A stretch of 64,000 bases of DNA from Burkholderiaceae bacterium (GCA_021208885.1 JAJOJF010000037.1:141468-205467), one strand, 5' to 3'; positions 42,427-51,526 are shown, numbered from the stretch's first letter. Notes: generated by a model from the sequence alone, not told the origin. A program made the numbers and translations.

Positions 42427-43890
42427 ATGACCACATCCGTCGAAAAGCTAGCACAGCAATTCACCGAAAAGAATCGCTATGCGAATTTTGGCCCGTGCTT
42501 GCGGAAAATAGTAGTCCACGGATTCAGAGGGCTACAAGAGCTTCATGTACACGTGGAGCATCCGATTACTGCAATTTCCGGAATAAATGGCGCTGGTAAA
42601 AGCACTCTCGTTCAACTAGTGAGTTGTGCGTACAGAAAACCGACAACTGCCGTCGACTACAAACGACAGTATGTCAAAAACTTTTTCCCCGTTTCACCGG
42701 CTGACCCTACGCCCATTTTGACTGACGCGAGAATAACCTATAGCTATGAAACAGATGACTACAGAAGGCATCAAGAAGTTACGGTGTCAAGAGTCAATTC
42801 TGCTTGGTCAGGATACAAGCGCCAGCCTGAGAGATATTGCTATTACATCGGGTTTACTGTCTACATCCCCAAAGTTGAAAGACGTGATTTAAGTGTGTAC
42901 GGCGGTGCCAGTCTGAAAATGAATGAGCGCAGGGAGTTAGATCCCTTTATAGTCAGCCAGATGGCGCGTATCATCGGCCTCGATTATCAAGAGGTTTCAT
43001 TCCAGGGAGTCTCTCACAAAGACAAGAAGTCAGAGATCGGCATTGCATCTCGTTTGGGCAGTAGTTATTCAGAGAACAATATGGGCTTTGGTGAAGGCCG
43101 TGTTCTTTACACCATAGATCTATTAGAAAAGTCACCCGAACAAAGTTTATTCGTACTCGAAGAGCCAGAGACCTCGTTACATGAGAGCGCCCAGAGAGAG
43201 TTTGCGAGATATTTAATCGACGTTTGCGTGCGACGGCACCATCAGATTTTTTTGACAACACACTCAAGTGTCATGCTTGCCGAACTTCCCGCTAGTTCTC
43301 GAAAGCTAATAATGAGAACGCAGGACGGGGTATTGGTTGAAGATAGAATCTCCGCCACCCAGCTTCGCTCTGCGTTGTCAGACGGTTGGGTGCGGGATTA
43401 CATCGTTTTTGTTGAGGATGAGTTTGCCAAGTGTATGTTGACCGAGGCGATCCGAGTGTCTGATCGACAACTTTTAAGACAAGTAGCGATACATGAGGCG
43501 GGTGACGTTGATGCGGTTCGCAAGGCTGCTATTTTGCTACGGAAAGTCGGCAAACTTGCTATCGCGGTCCGTGACGGTGATATCGGCGATTCTATATCTG
43601 AAGGTATTTTTTCATTTCCTGGTTGTAGTGCTCCGGAGAAGGTCGTCTTTTCGCACTCAGATGTCAAAGCATTGCTAAAGCAAAAGTATGATCTGGATGT
43701 GGATTGGCTTATGCGTAAGAACAACATTGAAGACCATCACCAAATCACCGCGATGCTCGCACACGAAGCGGATACTGTGCTAGAGGTCGTAAGAACGGTG
43801 TCGATTGAGTGTTACGTCTCAGCTAACCTAACTGAATTCAAGAATTTGATTCGTCAAATTTCGAATTTCTTTCAAAGGGCTCAGGGATAG
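42427..43890 (+). CDS. OLD-like ATPase with TOPRIM nuclease domain
   Basis: The ATP-binding domain is of the ABC type: Walker A GINGAGKST (about residues 52-60 from this ATG), a signature-like region MGFGEGRVLYTIDLL, Walker B LFVLEEPETSLHESA, and the switch histidine in LTTHSSVML. The C-terminal part has TOPRIM features, DYIVFVEDEFAKCML (acidic residue) and AIAVRDGDIGDS (Asp-x-Asp). This is the layout of overcoming-lysogenization-defect (OLD) nucleases and of Gabija GajA, which act against phage. No UvrD-like gajB follows. The ATG at 42427 is five bases after AAAGG; an upstream GTG at 42421 overlaps that site. Its position in a mobile element fits defence cargo. Confidence 0.8.
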   Translation: MTTSVEKLAQQFTEKNRYANFGPCLRKIVVHGFRGLQELHVHVEHPITAISGINGAGKSTLVQLVSCAYRKPTTAVDYKRQYVKNFFPVSPADPTPILTDARITYSYETDDYRRHQEVTVSRVNSAWSGYKRQPERYCYYIGFTVYIPKVERRDLSVYGGASLKMNERRELDPFIVSQMARIIGLDYQEVSFQGVSHKDKKSEIGIASRLGSSYSENNMGFGEGRVLYTIDLLEKSPEQSLFVLEEPETSLHESAQREFARYLIDVCVRRHHQIFLTTHSSVMLAELPASSRKLIMRTQDGVLVEDRISATQLRSALSDGWVRDYIVFVEDEFAKCMLTEAIRVSDRQLLRQVAIHEAGDVDAVRKAAILLRKVGKLAIAVRDGDIGDSISEGIFSFPGCSAPEKVVFSHSDVKALLKQKYDLDVDWLMRKNNIEDHHQITAMLAHEADTVLEVVRTVSIECYVSANLTEFKNLIRQISNFFQRAQG

Positions 43891-43985
43891 CGAAGCCTGG
43901 TTTAGGCGAGGCATTTGGCATCTTCACCACTCGTGTTCCTCGGCGGGCTGAAGTGGACATCATGACTGATAGTACGAAGAGCCGC

Positions 43986-44555
43986 TTAAACCAACTCGAC
44001 CGCATTACGCAGCACTCCTGGCCGCAGATCAATGTAACGTTGCGTGGTAGCCATGTTGCGATGGCCGGCTAACGCCATCATCACGCGGGTGCTGACACCT
44101 TTTTCAGCTAAGTTGGTAAGAAATGTACGTCTGCCGCTGTGGCTGCTGGCACCATCAAATCCTGCTTGCCTGTAAAGTCCGTTGACGATCTGCGTCAGCG
44201 AATTCGCTGAAAAGTGCGGGCTGCGCTGGGTTTTGAAAAGCGCTTGTTTTGGGTCTTTGATTTTGATGGTCTTCACATAGGCAGCTAGTTCGGCGCGCAT
44301 ACGCTCGTTTAGCAGCACGGAACGGCTGTGGCTGCCTTTGGTTTGTGATGCGCGCAAGTTGATCTCTTCACGAATAGAGCCATCACTGGCAACTACGTCG
44401 CAGACGCGCACGGCAGCCACTTCGCCAATGCGCATGCCAGCCCAATGGGTGAGTAAAACAATGGCTCGGTTGCGTTCAGCGCTCTTGGTTTTGGCGACGT
44501 AGTCCAGCAACCGCTGCAATTCCTGTTCGTTGAGTGTTTTGGCTTGCTTGGTCAT
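43986..44555 (-). CDS. Short tyrosine recombinase (catalytic domain only)
   Basis: With the start at 44555 (MTKQAKTLNEQELQRLLDYV) the protein has only 189 residues. It contains the complete catalytic set: Arg in HWAGMRIGEVAAVRVCDV, HSGRRTF (box II HxxR), the His in LAGHRNMATTQ, and the nucleophilic Tyr in QRYIDL. The usual N-terminal core-binding domain is missing; an in-frame start at 44609 adds only 18 residues. FimB/FimE-like inversion recombinases are about this size, so it may invert or excise DNA. It is on the opposite strand to the neighbouring nuclease gene. Confidence 0.82.
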   Translation of the reverse strand: MTKQAKTLNEQELQRLLDYVAKTKSAERNRAIVLLTHWAGMRIGEVAAVRVCDVVASDGSIREEINLRASQTKGSHSRSVLLNERMRAELAAYVKTIKIKDPKQALFKTQRSPHFSANSLTQIVNGLYRQAGFDGASSHSGRRTFLTNLAEKGVSTRVMMALAGHRNMATTQRYIDLRPGVLRNAVELV

Positions 44556-45119
44556 CTTTGCGCTCCGTGCTAATGATTTCGTACGTACAGTATGTTTTCT
44601 GATCTTCAAAATTCCTACCCCTTTTTGGCCTTAAAAATTTCTCTTTATTTATATGGGGTTAGTGCCACTCATCATGTTTTGTGTAAAACCTTATCAGTCG
44701 TATTTATGCCGATTTTCGCCAGAAAATGGCTGCAACCGTGGCGCAGATGCCACGAGAACACGCAGACTGGCGAGCAAGCCCTATATGCGTTTTTATGCGA
44801 TTCGTTGGTGTTTGCCGCTGGCGAACGGTTTTTGTGCGCTGTAGGGCTTTTTTGACGGTGGTTTTTTGCCCGAAATGGGTCTGCAGCTCTCAAAATCCCG
44901 CTGCGCAAAAAATTGCTGGGGAGTACTTAGGCTTTTGAGGTGGTGATTTTTGACCGGTGCTGTGCCGGGGGCACCATTAATGCGCTGTCAAAAAAAACGC
45001 CATTAAAGGCGATGTTAAACAGACCGTTACACCGTGTAACGGTTCTGACTCAGCGCTGTGTGTGCTTTTTGTTAGTGCTGTCTACGGGAAATAGGCCGGT
45101 CACACCCAATAGGGTTCAG
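44556..45119. other. Non-coding region with a palindrome
   Basis: These 564 bases lie between the start of the short recombinase and the 3' end of the next minus-strand gene. The part next to the recombinase is AT-rich and probably holds its promoter. A perfect 21-base inverted repeat lies at 45023-45043. The only frames are short and lack ribosome binding sites. It could be a recombination or origin-like locus, but nothing more can be shown. Confidence 0.5.
45023..45043. promoter_or_regulatory. Perfect palindrome, candidate protein-binding site
   Basis: ACCGTTAC-accgt-GTAACGGT; taking the inner bases into account the whole 21 bases form ten-base arms around a single C. The same outer arms with the same 5-base spacing recur inside the ParB-like gene at 57944-57964. 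The shared form suggests a binding site for a dimeric DNA-binding protein of the element. Confidence 0.6.
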
Positions 45120-46028
45120 CTATTGATACTTGGCGTGTTCGCTCTTGGTCCACTTGTTTCGATCACGGATGATGGTGTTGAATTCCTTGGGATCAAAGTC
45201 GACCACGTGAGCAGGTTTGTTATGAGAAGGGAAGAGGCCGCGGGCTGCATTCTCGACCAAATATTTTGCGAGCTTGAGCTTACGCGACGTCAGGATTTCA
45301 AGGGTTCGGATTTCATCGGCGTACTTGGCTGAGCGCTTGCTGGCTTTTGAGTCGAACATTTTGCTGTAGGTGTCGCTGATTTTTGCTTCAACGCCAACCT
45401 GCCACAGTTTGAAATCTGGCCTGGCAGCACGAACGAACAGAACGGCTAGCGCATCGACGATGCTTTGAAAATGCGTATGTTTCGTTGCCAGCATGTACTT
45501 AGCTGGGCCAGGTTCGAACTTTTTGCCAATGTTTTCGTCGTAGAGTTTTTTGACCTCGCGCATGGCACGCTGGCGCGTGAAGTTCAGTGGCACGGCAATC
45601 AACATGACATCGGGCTGATTGGCTTCTAGCCAGAACCCCTTGAAGTAGTTGCTGACGGAGTCGAGTTTTTCTTCTATCAGCCCATTGCCTCTGGAAGCTT
45701 TCATCAGTAGCTGTGTCTTGGGCATGGCCCCACGACTCCCGAACAGTCGAATCCCCGTCTTTAGCCACCACGGTCTGAAGAGCTGGGTTTGTAAGTCACC
45801 GAAATCGTCATATACAGCTAGCACACGATCAAAGTCCTCTGGTAGCCGCGCACGGTCTGCGGCTTTGAGTTTGCCTTTGCTCGTCCGGTAGCGCTTGGCT
45901 AACTCGTAACTGGGACTCAGTTTCAAGAGCTCAAACCACAAGCGATAAAAGCGGGTTTCCTCGGCAAACCATCCTGCGCGGCTGAGGTCCGAACGACGAA
46001 AAGTTAGCTTTTTGGGGGTTTTGTACAT
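45120..46028 (-). CDS. Unknown 302-residue protein
   Basis: No family was recognised. The protein is basic and mixed alpha/beta (RAGWFAEETRFYRLWFELLKLSPSYELAKRYRTSKGKL at the start) with no membrane segment or signal peptide. MLIAVPLNFTRQRAMREVKKLYDEN in the middle resembles a conserved structural segment but could not be placed. It is transcribed away from the operon that starts at 46148, with 119 bases between them that probably hold promoters for both. The start codon ATG at 46028 has no strong ribosome binding site. Confidence 0.7.
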   Translation of the reverse strand: MYKTPKKLTFRRSDLSRAGWFAEETRFYRLWFELLKLSPSYELAKRYRTSKGKLKAADRARLPEDFDRVLAVYDDFGDLQTQLFRPWWLKTGIRLFGSRGAMPKTQLLMKASRGNGLIEEKLDSVSNYFKGFWLEANQPDVMLIAVPLNFTRQRAMREVKKLYDENIGKKFEPGPAKYMLATKHTHFQSIVDALAVLFVRAARPDFKLWQVGVEAKISDTYSKMFDSKASKRSAKYADEIRTLEILTSRKLKLAKYLVENAARGLFPSHNKPAHVVDFDPKEFNTIIRDRNKWTKSEHAKYQ

Positions 46029-46147
46029 CCAAATATGTTAACTAAAAAAATTAACAATGGTTCAGATAATTTGTTTAAAGGCAACATAAAAGTATCGTTT
46101 GATCCATGCAATCGAATGGTCGGTTGCAGAGTCAAACGGAGATAAAA

Positions 46148-46639
46148 ATGAACGCTTCAACCCCCACAAGCCCGTCCTTAAGGGCTTACTTGGCAGTCAA
46201 CGTGATTCTGACTTTTGCTCAGGATGATCCTGAATACGGCACGCAGGACATCTTTGATATCCAGCTACCTGTTAACAGAAAAGAGACAAATGCAGTCGAG
46301 TTTCTGGATTCGAAGTTATTCAAGCGCATTGCACAAAAGTGTCATCAATTTGGGCGTGACCCAAGACAGCTCACAAAAATCAGCACCGCTGCTAACTGGT
46401 CAGTCTTTGCTGCCAAGACCGGGCAGCGCACCTTGCCTGATCTGGGTCACACCTGCAAGTGGTACTTCGGTGTCGGCCGCGACGATCTGGACTCTTGGGA
46501 AGAAAGCCTAATGCATCGCTACGAGTTTGGTGTGGATGTGGACATGAGCTGGCTAAAGCAATTTCGTGCCCGAGTGCAGCAGACCCAGGCTGCTGTGATC
46601 GCCGATAACGCCAATAGCACTGAAAACGCAACCATTTAA
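46148..46639 (+). CDS. Unknown 163-residue protein, first gene of a five-gene operon
   Basis: The start at 46148 is chosen because GGAG lies a few bases upstream; an in-frame ATG at 46106 lacks one. The sequence has no membrane segment (LRAYLAVNVILTFAQDDPEYGTQDIFDIQLPVNRKETNAVEFLDSKLFKRIAQ). No family was recognised. It leads a same-strand series of genes at 46666, 47248, 48080 and 48945 with short gaps and good ribosome binding sites. The repeated use of such sites argues that these are real genes. Confidence 0.7.
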   Translation: MNASTPTSPSLRAYLAVNVILTFAQDDPEYGTQDIFDIQLPVNRKETNAVEFLDSKLFKRIAQKCHQFGRDPRQLTKISTAANWSVFAAKTGQRTLPDLGHTCKWYFGVGRDDLDSWEESLMHRYEFGVDVDMSWLKQFRARVQQTQAAVIADNANSTENATI

Positions 46640-46665
46640 ACGTAAGCATATTCAAGGAGATTGAC

Positions 46666-47166
46666 ATGTCTGACGCATACGGAACTTTGACATTCGCGAA
46701 ATCAGATGACTGCAAATTCAATGCAGTCAAGTTGGTTGAGACATTAAACGCCTACGCATGGGACAACGAGGGTGGCAGTTGGGAATGTGTGGATAAAGCT
46801 GGCTTGCTGCGTTTTAACTCGAGTCGGCCGCAGTATCCCTCCGTGTTTCCTAGAAAGACGGTGAGCTATGTTTGCTACTGCGCTGACACGAAATCACAGT
46901 ACACGCGAGCAGAAGACGAAATGACGGATGAAGACTGGGACTCCATCTTTGCGAGTCACGACGTTGAAATCGAGCTTGCCGAGTTAGTGGACAAGATCCG
47001 TCCTTGTCTTAAAGAGGGCTGGATCGAAATTGCTTACGCCAGCAACGAGAAGCAGCGTTACGTTGAATTCGGTTCGCTTCGTGTCAGCAAAGACGGTCAG
47101 TGCCATCACCGATTGATCCGCTCGGGGCCAGGGACAGATCCAGTCGATATCTTTGAAACGCTCTAG
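46666..47166 (+). CDS. Unknown 166-residue acidic protein
   Basis: No family was recognised. There is an AAGGAG eight bases before the ATG. The product is acidic and contains several cysteines (WECVDKAG, YVCYCADTKS, IRPCLKEGW) and many aromatic residues. The C-terminal half appears to be mixed alpha/beta. It is the second gene of the operon beginning at 46148. Confidence 0.7.
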   Translation: MSDAYGTLTFAKSDDCKFNAVKLVETLNAYAWDNEGGSWECVDKAGLLRFNSSRPQYPSVFPRKTVSYVCYCADTKSQYTRAEDEMTDEDWDSIFASHDVEIELAELVDKIRPCLKEGWIEIAYASNEKQRYVEFGSLRVSKDGQCHHRLIRSGPGTDPVDIFETL

Positions 47167-47247
47167 AACGCTTTAAGACACCCAGACCGTGTTGACTGAG
47201 CTATTTCAGTCAACACCACTGCCAACGCAAAACTAAAGGAAATCTTT

Positions 47248-48054
47248 ATGGAAAACCAAATGATTGAGTCGACAAGCGCAATGCCTGCGGTCATCAACCA
47301 CTCACCGCTAGACATGGCTGACGAGGTCGCTCGTGAGCACGAGGAATTCACTGTCAAGTATGTAGTGGGTGGTCGACTGGCACTGTATGACTTGCTGGGC
47401 AAGATGCTGGCTACCGTTCAGCAGTTCCTTTCGTCAGCAGATCGTGAGCAGCTGATTGAAGAGGTCCGGGCATCACTACATGGGCTTGGCATTAAAACCC
47501 AGCGCAATACGTCTGACATTGCTTTGCTGGTGCGGTACATGACGCGTACCGACCGCAAAGCTACCCATGTTTATACCCGCGCCATTGAGGCTGCTCTGGA
47601 AAATGGCGTCGCTGTTGATGGCATGCGTGACTTTATTGACGGCAGCGGCGGTATTGAAAAAATCCGTGCCAGTCGTGCTGTAGATGCTCAGGGCAATGTT
47701 TCACATAGCTACTCAGCAGTCGACTATGAGGCCATTGCCGAGGAGTACTTGAGCCTTAAGACCTATGTACCAATGGGTAAGTTTGACGCTAGTCCAGCAT
47801 TTGACAGCTTTCGTAGCAACAGCGCTGCGTTTGAGTATTTCGTGTGCACGCGTCGTATTGATGGCTATCACATCCTGGCCAAGCTGCCACCGACAGCTGA
47901 ATTTGAGCGGGTAGCGATACGTTATTTGGCGCAAACGATGGCTTCAGACCCTGACGGCACTGCAAAGGGCATGAGCAAGTTGCGCGCTGCAGTTGCTGAA
48001 GTCAAGCAGCAAAAGATGGCCGACATCACAGCCGCAATTAACGCTGCTGACTGA
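47248..48054 (+). CDS. Unknown 268-residue protein
   Basis: AAAGGAAATCTTT precedes the ATG. The protein is largely helical, with LLGKMLATVQQFLSSADREQLIEEVRASLHGLGIKTQ early and a C-terminal helix (MSKLRAAVAEVKQQKMADITAAINAAD). There is no signal peptide or membrane segment, and no family was recognised. The AAA ATPase gene starts 25 bases after its stop, so the two may form a functional pair. Confidence 0.7.
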   Translation: MENQMIESTSAMPAVINHSPLDMADEVAREHEEFTVKYVVGGRLALYDLLGKMLATVQQFLSSADREQLIEEVRASLHGLGIKTQRNTSDIALLVRYMTRTDRKATHVYTRAIEAALENGVAVDGMRDFIDGSGGIEKIRASRAVDAQGNVSHSYSAVDYEAIAEEYLSLKTYVPMGKFDASPAFDSFRSNSAAFEYFVCTRRIDGYHILAKLPPTAEFERVAIRYLAQTMASDPDGTAKGMSKLRAAVAEVKQQKMADITAAINAAD

Positions 48055-48079
48055 CTATTTTTTTTCATTGGAGAAGATC

Positions 48080-48943
48080 ATGAGAGTAGATACCAATTCT
48101 GTCGTAACGGACCGCTTATCAGCAAATACTGCTGTCTCGCTATTTGAGACCTTTAATGCCTCACCACGTGTTCGCTACGAGTCACAAGACTACAGTGACA
48201 TTGAGGCTGCTTACAACGGGCTTGAAAAGTACGTGACGAATGTAGCCGCATCAAAGCTTCGGGGTTTGATTGTTAGCGGTCCCCCGGGGGTCGGCAAAAC
48301 TACGGGTGTCGTGAAGATGCTCAAAGCTCATGGCGTTGGAAAGTACACCGTCGTGGCGGGTCACATGTCCGTGATTCAGCTTTACTGCGAGCTTTATCGG
48401 CACCGCAGTCAGGGTGATATCGTGGTCTTAGACGATGTTGATAGTGCCTTCAAGAGCATGGAAGGTTTGAACGTCGTTAAAGCTGCTGCTGATACCGTCC
48501 CTCAGCGTCGCATATCTTGGGCAACTAGCTCCCAGTGGCTTCAACTCTGGGGTATACCCAAAGCGTTTGACTTTGATGGTGGGATTATTCTGATTTCAAA
48601 CGAAACTTCTCGTAAGGGTCGTGCAGGCAAGTTGAGACAGCACATCAATGCAATTGCAGATCGTCTGCACAGCGTATCGTTGGGCAGTGACGACAAGGAC
48701 GAGCAGTTTCACCAGTTGTGCTACCAAGTAATCCACGGCGACCTGTTGAAAAGCCGTGGTCTCACGCCAGATCAAGAGTGCGAGGTGCTCGACTACATCG
48801 ACTGTCACCTTGATAGCTTGGATTTTGTCAGTCTTCGGACGGCAACCAAAATTGCAGAGCTGATTGCGCTTGAGCCCCAGGATTGGCGCTCAATGGCCAA
48901 CTTAGGCATCCTCAACAGTATTGATCATGCAGGAGTTAACTGA
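48080..48943 (+). CDS. AAA-type ATPase
   Basis: The 287-residue protein has Walker A SGPPGVGKTTGVV (about residues 66-78), Walker B DIVVLDDVDSAF and a sensor-1-like IILISNETSRKG. The arginine-rich stretch GKLRQHINAIADRLHSVSL may hold sensor 2 or an arginine finger. This resembles small AAA+ proteins of phages and plasmids that load or remodel nucleoprotein complexes. GGAG precedes the ATG; the longer frame from 47993 overlaps the previous gene and is rejected. The substrate is unknown. Confidence 0.8.
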   Translation: MRVDTNSVVTDRLSANTAVSLFETFNASPRVRYESQDYSDIEAAYNGLEKYVTNVAASKLRGLIVSGPPGVGKTTGVVKMLKAHGVGKYTVVAGHMSVIQLYCELYRHRSQGDIVVLDDVDSAFKSMEGLNVVKAAADTVPQRRISWATSSQWLQLWGIPKAFDFDGGIILISNETSRKGRAGKLRQHINAIADRLHSVSLGSDDKDEQFHQLCYQVIHGDLLKSRGLTPDQECEVLDYIDCHLDSLDFVSLRTATKIAELIALEPQDWRSMANLGILNSIDHAGVN

Positions 48944-48944
48944 C

Positions 48945-49412
48945 ATGAAAGAGTCCATTACGTTGCCCGATGGTCGTGAATTGTCATGGGACGAATTCAC
49001 AGCGTTAAGTGAGGCAGAGCAAAACGCGATCCTTAATCCGGGAAACCCGCGAAAATCGATAAGACACGCCAAAACCTCTGGCGACGGTGACAGTGCATTC
49101 GGGAATAAGGAGCTATTGCCGCGTATACGCGCTGCGGCTGAACGCAACAAACTGACCGAGGATGACTTGTTGGCGTTCATTAAGATCATGCACGACATTT
49201 TCTTTCCGCCCGAGCCGCAGGGTCGACGCGTCTGCGCACCACCAACCCCACCCAAACAAAGGGGGCACGGTAAAGCATTTGCGCCCAAGGCTGTCATGAC
49301 ACCCGCCGGGCGATTCGAGTCTATCGCTGCTGCTACTCGGTTCTACAACGTCGATGGAGGGCGGATTCGTGCTTGGATTAGAAATGGCAAGGAGGGCTTT
49401 TATTTTCTGTAG
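48945..49412 (+). CDS. Unknown 155-residue protein with a NUMOD1-like C-terminus
   Basis: The start ATG at 48945 follows AGGAG and lies just after the AAA ATPase stop. The N-terminus is a short helical segment (TLPDGRELSWDEFTALSEAEQNAILNPGNPRKS), the middle is proline-rich, and the end (VMTPAGRFESIAAATRFYNVDGGRIRAWIRNG) resembles the NUMOD1-type helix-turn-helix found beside homing nucleases and in phage proteins. It therefore may bind DNA. No catalytic motif is present. Last gene of the 46148 operon. Confidence 0.65.
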   Translation: MKESITLPDGRELSWDEFTALSEAEQNAILNPGNPRKSIRHAKTSGDGDSAFGNKELLPRIRAAAERNKLTEDDLLAFIKIMHDIFFPPEPQGRRVCAPPTPPKQRGHGKAFAPKAVMTPAGRFESIAAATRFYNVDGGRIRAWIRNGKEGFYFL

Positions 49413-49736
49413 AAGGCTTCGGCGTGTAACTGGTAGTGCCGATCGATTGGTGCTGGAAAGGTCTGGTGCGGGCAGGCGAAGCGAATAAACCTTAACAGCA
49501 TTTGGCACGACTGACACATGCTTTTCCCCAAAATGGGATTGTTAAAACCGTCAGCATGCGTGAAGTGCCCGTAATTGCGTTATCAAGTCGCGGTTATTGG
49601 GCGCTTGGCGGCATTCTCTAATGTGTCGGCAGTCCCGCAGAAATGCCTAAGTCTGACGGTAAACTGGTGGGGTAATGACAATAGTAAGCTGCGTAGGCCT
49701 GACTGCATCCCGAACCACAAACAAAAGGTGATCCCT
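49413..49736. other. Non-coding region, nothing recognised
   Basis: These 324 bases between the NUMOD1-like gene and the gene at 49737 contain no supportable ORF. A short CCCCAAAATGGG near 49530 is the only symmetric element seen. A promoter for the next gene is expected but was not identified. Confidence 0.4.
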
Positions 49737-50072
49737 ATGTATGACTTAGACGCGGAGTTTGAAAAACTGCGTGCACGTATTGACGATGCTTACGACAATC
49801 GGTTTATCGATGGCGATGCACTGGATCGACTTGGAGTCACAATGTGCCTACTTTTTGTCGACGAGGCCAAGCAGGTAGAACTTGCCAATGGCGATAGAGA
49901 CATCGATGATGAGCATCCTCCGACGTTCGCCGAAATCGACGATCTTTATCGGCAAGTTGCTGAGAAGCGGCAGTTCATCGGGCAACTTGAAATTGCCCTG
50001 TATCAGATAAACAAATTCTCTGATGCTGTTGAGCTTGCTGATTTCATTCGTGGCAGGGTACTTCATGAATAA
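49737..50072 (+). CDS. Unknown 111-residue acidic helical protein
   Basis: AAAGGTGATCCCT precedes the ATG, and this start removes the leader-like upstream part of the longer frame. The protein is mainly helical and acidic (DLDAEFEKLRARIDDAYDNRFIDGDALDRLGV, then FAEIDDLYRQVAEKRQFIGQLEIALYQI) with likely coiled-coil propensity. No family was recognised. It stands alone, with 293 bases before the next gene. Confidence 0.65.
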   Translation: MYDLDAEFEKLRARIDDAYDNRFIDGDALDRLGVTMCLLFVDEAKQVELANGDRDIDDEHPPTFAEIDDLYRQVAEKRQFIGQLEIALYQINKFSDAVELADFIRGRVLHE

Positions 50073-50365
50073 AACAGGTTCACGACGACTTCCATCGGAA
50101 AACTTAGTCTGGACCGGCTCGGTTGAGATTTTACTTAGGCTTGTCGGTGTGCCATTGATTCACGTGATCTCACCGTGTCAAAAAGGCACAAGGCCGTAAT
50201 GCAACAAAGCTATAAGCTGTGGATTGACAGTTTCGGATGACACGCCTTGGTATCTGACGTTAAACTAAAAAATTCAGAGTGGTATTTGGCCGCGTTTTTG
50301 GATTGTCCTGCTGCGTGGCTGATTTTGGCTACGTGCTGGCTCTCCAAAACGATAAGGCCACGATC

Positions 50366-50881
50366 ATGTTTGTGCGAATGATTACATACGATTCTTCACA
50401 TGGGGATGCCTACGTCTTCGATGACTACATCTTTAGTGCTGAAACTTATGATGAGTTCATATTAAGTGTTAGGAGCCGATTTGAGTCGCTCATAGAAAAT
50501 AGGGCCCTCATTATCGACAGGGAATCTGGGTTTTTGGATCTGGTTGAACCGCACTCTGGTGACTCGGCTGAAAGTTACATAATCGCTTACCGAAGTGAGC
50601 AAGACGTAGTAGATAGAAATAATGGTCTTGAGTTGGCAAACAGCATTTTTTATGATCCTGACAAAAAAGAAATGTCCTGCAGAATTGAAGTCTATTCTTT
50701 TAGGGAATTGTTGTGGGATGCAGGTGATGGTGTACTTGAAGCATGGGGTCTCGAGGGCATCTTAGAAAACCCGCCACCTCAACTTGACGTGAACTCTGCT
50801 GTTCCTGGTCCTCGGCCAAGCGGTTGGGATCTGACGAAATTTTTTTTCGAGCTATACCAATCTCGTCTTGCGAGTCAGTGA
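50366..50881 (+). CDS. Unknown 171-residue protein
   Basis: The ATG at 50366 has AAGG eight bases upstream; the longer frame from 50279 adds a non-conserved leader. The sequence (FVRMITYDSSHGDAYVFDDYIFSAETYDEFILSVRSRFESL) is globular and acidic with alternating strands. No family was recognised. It is convergent with the next gene; their stop codons abut at 50881/50882. Confidence 0.55.
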   Translation: MFVRMITYDSSHGDAYVFDDYIFSAETYDEFILSVRSRFESLIENRALIIDRESGFLDLVEPHSGDSAESYIIAYRSEQDVVDRNNGLELANSIFYDPDKKEMSCRIEVYSFRELLWDAGDGVLEAWGLEGILENPPPQLDVNSAVPGPRPSGWDLTKFFFELYQSRLASQ

Positions 50882-51526
50882 TCAGTACAGTTCGTGTTTC
50901 CAGCCCGAGACACTTCGGGTGCTTTGTTTGACTGCAATAAACTCAATTTCTGGCTTGCTCCATCGGATCCCGGATTCAGTGTTTACCAGTTGAGCATCGC
51001 CGTAAAACACTTGAACTACGTAGGCATCTCCTTCATAGTCGACGGTCTTGAGCCGCAGTTGCTGCAAGTCAAATCCAACACGATCGATGGCAATCTCGCC
51101 GGTAAACCACAATTGATCGCCTTCTCTGGTCCACGCAAGGTAAAAGCCTTGGCCAAGATCACTGTCGCGATAGAACTCGTCAATTTCTTCAACAAAATCC
51201 TCGCCATCGATAGCGTCGTTACCCTGAATTTGGTCTGAGTCTGCGGCTGTGACTAACTGCGTGTCTTCACCGACTACCTCAATTCGAAATGAATCGAGCA
51301 ACAAGCCATCGAATCGGACAATGTCGTCGTACTCCCAAAAGGGTTTGAGCTTCAAGTTCGCTGTGCTAACACCGACTGTTGCGTAGTCAAAGGCCTCATT
51401 AGGATCAGTGGCCTCAAGGATGTGATCACTGTCTTTCCAGAAATCATGGGTTTTCTTGGTTACCTTGCCGATACCCGCTTGGATGCCATGGCCGTAAAAC
51501 TTGATGGTGAAAGTTGTGGGTTTCAT
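50882..51526 (-). CDS. Unknown 214-residue acidic protein
   Basis: GGAGAAAAA precedes the ATG at 51526. The protein is acidic (IQGNDAIDGEDFVEEIDEFYRDSDLGQGFY) and mostly beta-like, without membrane segment or signal peptide. No family was recognised. Acidic small proteins of mobile elements sometimes mimic DNA or inhibit host systems, but there is no motif to support that here. Confidence 0.6.
   Translation of the reverse strand: MKPTTFTIKFYGHGIQAGIGKVTKKTHDFWKDSDHILEATDPNEAFDYATVGVSTANLKLKPFWEYDDIVRFDGLLLDSFRIEVVGEDTQLVTAADSDQIQGNDAIDGEDFVEEIDEFYRDSDLGQGFYLAWTREGDQLWFTGEIAIDRVGFDLQQLRLKTVDYEGDAYVVQVFYGDAQLVNTESGIRWSKPEIEFIAVKQSTRSVSGWKHELY

Noticed and set aside
42427..43890. A complete Gabija system
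   Set aside because: The GajA-like architecture is present, but no UvrD-type helicase gene follows and the next gene is a recombinase on the other strand.
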